From: UBA2357 sp002344625
Lineage (GTDB): Bacteria > Pseudomonadota > Gammaproteobacteria > Burkholderiales > Rhodocyclaceae
Direction of reading: 5' to 3'
Assembly: GCA_937995335.1 (NCBI GenBank)
Contig: CALKIH010000060.1
Span: forward strand, 1-64,000
DNA length: 64,000 bases
The notes under the pieces were generated by a model that worked only from the letters and a program-made list of their open reading frames with translations, was not told where the DNA came from and did no database searches. Positions 60,237 through 64,000 of this stretch are shown here, in pieces; positions within the stretch are counted from its first letter, which is position 1; every line of letters starts with the position of its first letter. A program made the position numbers and the translations under genes.

Positions 60237-61211
60237 TCACGGCCTGGCGACGGCCGGGGCAACCCGACCGGCCGGGCGATCGCCACCGCGCATTTCTTCG
60301 GCATGATGGCGCCGCCACACCCGCCGCAGGTCGCGCGCCGAGCCGAAGCCGGCGAGTTCGGCGACGCGCTCGATCGACAGGCGCGCATCATCCAGCAGCA
60401 TGCGCGCACGGGCGAGGCGCAGCCGCTGCTGGTACTCGACCAGACCCACCCCGGCATGCTCGACGAACAGGCGCGACAGATGACGCGCGCTGACATGGGC
60501 GACGGCCGCGAGCTGATCGGCCGACCACCGCCGCGACGGATCGCGCGCGATCGCGTCCTGGGCGCGATGCACGGCCGGATGGAGATGGTTGCGCCATGCC
60601 AGCCACGGCGACAATTGCGGATCGTGGCCGCTGCGGCGCAGAAACATCACCAGGCGGCGCGCAACCGCGGCCGCGAGCGGTGCGCCGAAATGGCGCTCGA
60701 CCAGATACAGCGCGAGGTCGATGCCGGTGGTGATGCCGGCGCTGGTCACGACCGGGCCGTCCTCGACGAACACCCGGTTGTGCTCGACCCGCGCGCTGGG
60801 CGCGCGCCGCCCCAGTTCGTCGATCAGGGCGTGATGGGTCGTGCACCCGCGCCCCGCCAGCAACCCGGCATCGGCCAACAGCAAGGCACCCGAGCACACG
60901 CTGGCAAAACGGGTGTCCTGCCGTGCCACGGTACGCAGCCACGCGACAACCGCGCGCGCCTCGGCGCTGGCATAGTCTTCGTGCTCGTTCGCATTGCCGA
61001 CCGTAATCACTAGGCTGTCCGACGGCAGAGGATCGGGCAGCGGCGCAAGTCCGGCGAGTTCGATCCCGAGCGAGCAGCGCAGGCAAGCCACCGGCGCGAC
61101 GGTATGCAGGTTCAGTTCGGCCCCCATCTCCGCCGCCATGCGCAAAGCTTCGGCCGGACCAGCGTAGTCGAGCAACAACACGCCCGGCGTCAGAACGAAC
61201 CATATCTGCAT
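60237..61211 (-). CDS. GlxA-type AraC family regulator with DJ-1/PfpI domain
   Basis: The 324-aa protein has an N-terminal DJ-1/PfpI-like domain (WFVLTPGVLLLDYAGPAEAL; the nucleophile-elbow-like ASVCSGALLLADAGL near residues 103-117). An AraC-type double helix-turn-helix follows (LAAVAHVSARHLSRLFVEHA and IERVAELAGFGSARDLRRVW). The domain order matches GlxA regulators, which respond to metabolites and activate catabolic genes. Targets are not identified. Downstream on the same strand are DUF1272 and isochorismatase genes, but their spacing does not prove an operon. Confidence 0.9.
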   Translation of the reverse strand: MQIWFVLTPGVLLLDYAGPAEALRMAAEMGAELNLHTVAPVACLRCSLGIELAGLAPLPDPLPSDSLVITVGNANEHEDYASAEARAVVAWLRTVARQDTRFASVCSGALLLADAGLLAGRGCTTHHALIDELGRRAPSARVEHNRVFVEDGPVVTSAGITTGIDLALYLVERHFGAPLAAAVARRLVMFLRRSGHDPQLSPWLAWRNHLHPAVHRAQDAIARDPSRRWSADQLAAVAHVSARHLSRLFVEHAGVGLVEYQQRLRLARARMLLDDARLSIERVAELAGFGSARDLRRVWRRHHAEEMRGGDRPAGRVAPAVARP

Positions 61212-61223
61212 CCGTTTATCCCG

Positions 61224-61442
61224 TCAGGCGCCGCTCGAAGCCGGATCGCGCCCAAGTCTGGCCACCGGACGGCACGGCCGGGGACACAGTTCGCCGCCAC
61301 AATTCGGGCAGACACCGCCCAGCCGGTTCGCGGCGCAGTCGACGCAGAAGGTACACTCGAAGCTGCAGATGCAGGCGCCGGGTCGATCAGGGGGCAGCTC
61401 GCGGTCGCAGCATTCGCAGCGGGAGCGCATCTCGAGGCTCAC
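61224..61442 (-). CDS. DUF1272 zinc-ribbon-like protein
   Basis: The GTG at 61442 is chosen because AGGAGGGG lies nine bases upstream, giving 72 aa. The body is the DUF1272 pattern: CECCDRELPPD, CSFECTFCVDC, and CPNCGGELCPRP. The seven or more paired cysteines should bind one or two zinc ions. The function is unknown. It lies between the GlxA-type regulator and the isochorismatase gene. Confidence 0.9.
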   Translation of the reverse strand: MSLEMRSRCECCDRELPPDRPGACICSFECTFCVDCAANRLGGVCPNCGGELCPRPCRPVARLGRDPASSGA

Positions 61443-61491
61443 TGGACGCCCCTCCTGTCGCTGTGCGGCATCCCTCCGAGGGAGGGGGCGC

Positions 61492-62073
61492 TCATGCCGC
61501 CATCGCCGCATCCGGGGCCAATGCCGCCAGCGCCTCGTCGACGCTGGCGATGCGCGCGAAGCGGCCGGCCAGCACCACTTCGGTTCGCGCCTTGATCTCG
61601 GCGGCCGGATACTCGATACCGGTGTGCGGGTGGGTCATCGCGAAAGTGAGCGTCGCATCCGGGACGAAATCGACCGTGTAGCCGATGTCGGCCCCCACGC
61701 GCGCCGTGGTCTCGCAACACTGCTCGGTGCGGATGCCCGCGATCAGCAGGCGCGACACGCCGTGGCGGCGCAGCCACAGATCCAGTCCGGTATCGGTAAA
61801 CGCATTATGGGTGTGTTTGTCGAAACTCACCGCGGGCTCGGGCGGCAGCCAGGCGAGGGGACGCACGAAACCCGATGCCGCGGTGAATGGGCCGGCCTGC
61901 CCGACGTGGAAGATATGCACGACCGGCACGCCGAGCACCCGGCAGCCTGCATCAAGGCGCAACAGCGCCTCGCGGAAAGCGGGTACGTCGTCCTCGCGCC
62001 AGAATGGCATCTGGCGAAAGGACTCCTGCACGTCGATGATGACAAGCGCGGAACGGGGCTGGATTGCGGACAT
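61492..62073 (-). CDS. Isochorismatase-family hydrolase
   Basis: The ATG at 62073 gives 193 aa. The catalytic triad of the family is visible: Asp14 in VIIDVQESF, Lys86 in SFDKHTHNAF and Cys119 in RTEQCCET. The length fits the small cysteine-hydrolase members (nicotinamidase- or ureidoacrylate-like) rather than two-domain EntB. The substrate is unknown. Two adjacent cysteines at 119-120 are unusual at the nucleophile position. Confidence 0.88.
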   Translation of the reverse strand: MSAIQPRSALVIIDVQESFRQMPFWREDDVPAFREALLRLDAGCRVLGVPVVHIFHVGQAGPFTAASGFVRPLAWLPPEPAVSFDKHTHNAFTDTGLDLWLRRHGVSRLLIAGIRTEQCCETTARVGADIGYTVDFVPDATLTFAMTHPHTGIEYPAAEIKARTEVVLAGRFARIASVDEALAALAPDAAMAA

Positions 62074-62199
62074 GATCGGCTCACGGCGGGTGGAAAGTGC
62101 TGCCATCGTAACCGCTATGAAACCAGACAAACAGCCTCGACCACGACAGGTGCCGGACCGATTCGGACACGCCTGCGATCACCGTACGGCGGGTCGCAC

Positions 62200-63069
62200 C
62201 TACACGGTGGTGGCAGCGGCGATCATCGCCGCCCGGCTGTCCGGCGTTTCCAGGCTGATTCGCCCCAGCGCCGAAGTACGAAAATCGTTGAGCAGGGTCT
62301 GCGCCGCCTTCTCGATGTCCAGCCCCCCGCCCTTGACCAGGCAGCCGCGCTTGCGCGCGACCATCTCGACCACCCCCACGCCGTCGAGCGCCGACACATC
62401 GGCCTTGAAACGCTCGGCCAGACGTTCGGGATAACGTGCGAGCAGCAGCCGGCCGAGCGCCGCGGCGACCTCCTCGTCGATCACCGCGTTGCGGCCGATC
62501 GCGTGGCAGATCGCCAGCATGTAGCCGTCCGCCTCGTAGGCAATCCTGGGCCACATCATGCCCGGGGTGTCGGTGATGGTCATGTGCTCACCCAGATCGA
62601 AAGTCTGCTGCGACTTGGTGACCGCAGGTTCGTCGCCGACCTTGGCCACGCGCCGCTTGAGCAGCGCGTTCATCAGCGTGGATTTGCCGACGTTGGGAAT
62701 GCCCATGATCATGATGCGCAACAGCTTGGTGCCGTCATTGCGATGCGGCGCGAGCGACTGGAACAGCGCCGGCAGGCGCGCGACCTCGCCCGGCGTCTTG
62801 CATGACAGCGCGATGGCCCTGACGCCCGGCTGGGCATTGAAATGAGCGAGCCAGGCCTGGGTGGCGACCGGGTCCGCCAAGTCGGATTTGTTGAGCACCT
62901 TGAGGCACGGACGCTGACGCGCCAGGCGCAGTTCGTGGATCATCGGATTGCTGCTCGCCTCGGGGATGCGGGCGTCGAGCACTTCGATCACGAGATCGGT
63001 CCTTGCCATGGTCTCGGACGCCTTCTTGCGCGCCGAGGTCATGTGACCGGGAAACCACTGGATGGACAT
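62200..63069 (-). CDS. ylqF: YlqF/RbgA-type circularly permuted GTPase
   Basis: The ATG at 63069 gives 289 aa; upstream extensions are not supported. GTPase motifs occur in permuted order: G4 NKSD at 60-63, then G1 GIPNVGKST at 123-131, G2 region with TKSQQTFD and G3 DTPG at 167-170. A C-terminal ANTAR-like helical domain follows. This is the YlqF/RbgA family, which assists late large ribosomal subunit assembly. It is divergent from the DUF1415 gene. Confidence 0.92.
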   Translation of the reverse strand: MSIQWFPGHMTSARKKASETMARTDLVIEVLDARIPEASSNPMIHELRLARQRPCLKVLNKSDLADPVATQAWLAHFNAQPGVRAIALSCKTPGEVARLPALFQSLAPHRNDGTKLLRIMIMGIPNVGKSTLMNALLKRRVAKVGDEPAVTKSQQTFDLGEHMTITDTPGMMWPRIAYEADGYMLAICHAIGRNAVIDEEVAAALGRLLLARYPERLAERFKADVSALDGVGVVEMVARKRGCLVKGGGLDIEKAAQTLLNDFRTSALGRISLETPDSRAAMIAAATTV

Positions 63070-63162
63070 CTTGCGGGACCATGAAACGACCAAAGCGCGC
63101 ATTATCCGCGCTAATGCCACGGCACTGGGGCAAAATAGCGCCTTTTGCAGCAGCGAGCCGCC

Positions 63163-63729
63163 ATGGAACACCCGCACGACGATGCAATCATCCAGGACAT
63201 GCGCCAGTGGCTGGAGAAGGCCGTGATCGGCCTCAACCTCTGTCCGTTCGCCCGGTCGGTGTACATGAACGACCAGGTGCGCTTCGTGGTCAGCAATGCC
63301 CGCCACCTCGACGCCTTCCTCGAAGAGCTCGACCGCGAGCTCGACTTCCTGGCGGCCGCCGACCCCAAGGCGGTCGACACGACGCTGCTGATCCACCCGA
63401 CCCTGCTGCCCGACTTCCTCGATTTCAACGAAGTGGTCGGCATTGCCGAAGAAGCGGTGCTCGAGCATGAACTCGAGGGCGTGATCCAGGTCGCGAGCTT
63501 TCATCCGCGCTTCCAGTTCGACGGCACGGCGCCCGACGACATCGGAAACTACACCAACCGCGCGCCCCATCCCACGCTGCACCTGATACGCGAAGAAAGC
63601 CTCGAGCGCGCGCTGGCCAGCCATCCGAACCCCGACGGCATCTACGAGCGCAACATCGAAACCCTGCACAAGCTCGGACTGGCGGGCTGGCGGGCGCTCG
63701 GGTTGGGTCCATCGACCGGCACGCCATGA
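63163..63729 (+). CDS. DUF1415 family protein
   Basis: The ATG at 63163 gives 188 aa. The pattern LEKAVIGLNLCPFARSVY, then TTLLIHPTLLPDFLDFNEVV, then IQVASFHPRFQFDG and NRAPHPTLHLIREESLERAL is that of DUF1415, common in gammaproteobacteria and betaproteobacteria. The function is unknown. Its stop overlaps the following methyltransferase gene by four bases. Confidence 0.88.
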   Translation: MEHPHDDAIIQDMRQWLEKAVIGLNLCPFARSVYMNDQVRFVVSNARHLDAFLEELDRELDFLAAADPKAVDTTLLIHPTLLPDFLDFNEVVGIAEEAVLEHELEGVIQVASFHPRFQFDGTAPDDIGNYTNRAPHPTLHLIREESLERALASHPNPDGIYERNIETLHKLGLAGWRALGLGPSTGTP

Positions 63730-64000
63730 AACCCAAGGTCAAGCACGCACCGGATCGGGCCGGCGCGAACGACGCCGCAGCGGCGCAAGCACCGGTGCCG
63801 GGTTCGGACATTCGGCCGGGGCAATCACTGGCGCTCCTGAAGGCACTGCATATCCTGACCCGCGACGGCAAGCTCAACCAGGACAGCCGGCGCAAGCTCA
63901 AGCAGGTGCATCATCTGGTCAACTTCATCGCGCCGCTGATCGACGCGTGCCTCGCCGAACGCGGCGACGTGCAACTGGTCGATCATGGCGCGGGCAAGTC
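63726..64000 (+). CDS. Class I SAM-dependent methyltransferase, 3'-truncated by the window
   Basis: Only the first 91 codons are present. A disordered alanine/proline-rich N-terminus is followed by a helical segment (LNQDSRRKLKQVHHLVNFI) and the SAM-binding motif I, VQLVDHGAGK, at the very end of the window. This matches the N-terminal part of Methyltransf_32-type enzymes. The substrate cannot be judged from the fragment. Confidence 0.75.
   Translation, partial: MKPKVKHAPDRAGANDAAAAQAPVPGSDIRPGQSLALLKALHILTRDGKLNQDSRRKLKQVHHLVNFIAPLIDACLAERGDVQLVDHGAGK

Overview
The window is GC-rich and reads as a betaproteobacterial chromosome, most likely Rhodocyclales (Azoarcus/Thauera-like). This rests on the combination of a complete gspC-N operon with a rhombosortase, PhoX, SlyX, DUF1415 and an HTH-receiver regulator. 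The taxonomic call is an inference from gene content, not from a marker gene. About 45% of the window (1 to about 28,970) is accessory DNA of plasmid or integrative-element type. The rest (about 29,000-64,000) is ordinary chromosome.

Accessory part. Positions 203-4,100 hold small unknown minus-strand genes, a lipoprotein and a MobC-like relaxosome accessory protein. Positions 4,528-6,607 hold a short plus-strand conjugation operon (small membrane protein, VirB6/TrbL, VirB5/TrbJ) without an ATPase or relaxase in view. A 1.1-kb non-coding block with long inverted repeats follows. Positions 7,693-18,193 (minus strand) are a tightly overlapping type I restriction-modification operon. Its order of transcription is HTH regulator, hsdM, hsdS, a nucleotidyltransferase-like gene, an unknown partner, hsdR, a YgjP-type metallopeptidase and an Abi-C protein. 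Positions 18,432-26,015 (plus strand) are an integrative-element module: DUF3489, an unknown gene, a small HTH protein, a DUF3987 protein, a coiled-coil protein, DUF2924, a large serine recombinase and an HTH protein, with several repeat families. Then come an intact tRNA-Ala(CGC), an iteron origin with DnaA boxes, repA, an AlpA-like gene and a second, T-arm-less tRNA-Ala remnant that probably marks the edge of the element.

Chromosomal part. The genes here are an HPt protein with an HTH-receiver protein (29.0-30.2 kb), three cell-wall enzymes (MltB-like lytic transglycosylase and two L,D-transpeptidases), an MscS channel and the Tat-exported phosphatase PhoX. The type II secretion operon gspC-D-E-F-G-H-I-J-K-L-M-N follows (37.5-48.1 kb). 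It is continued by a rhombosortase gene whose 3' end overlaps the convergent gene of a subtilase with a GlyGly-CTERM tail, its likely substrate. Next are glutathione reductase, a TonB-dependent receptor, a thioesterase, a PQQ sugar dehydrogenase, a membrane-anchored unknown, VanZ, a MotA/ExbB-like plus MotB/OmpA-like pair, SlyX, a GlxA-type regulator, DUF1272, an isochorismatase-fold hydrolase, a YlqF GTPase, DUF1415 and the start of a methyltransferase.

The strongest candidates for something new are the two unknown genes embedded by start/stop overlap inside the restriction operon (12,531-14,026), the replicon-plus-tRNA junction at 26.2-29.0 kb, and the secretion-coupled rhombosortase/substrate pair.
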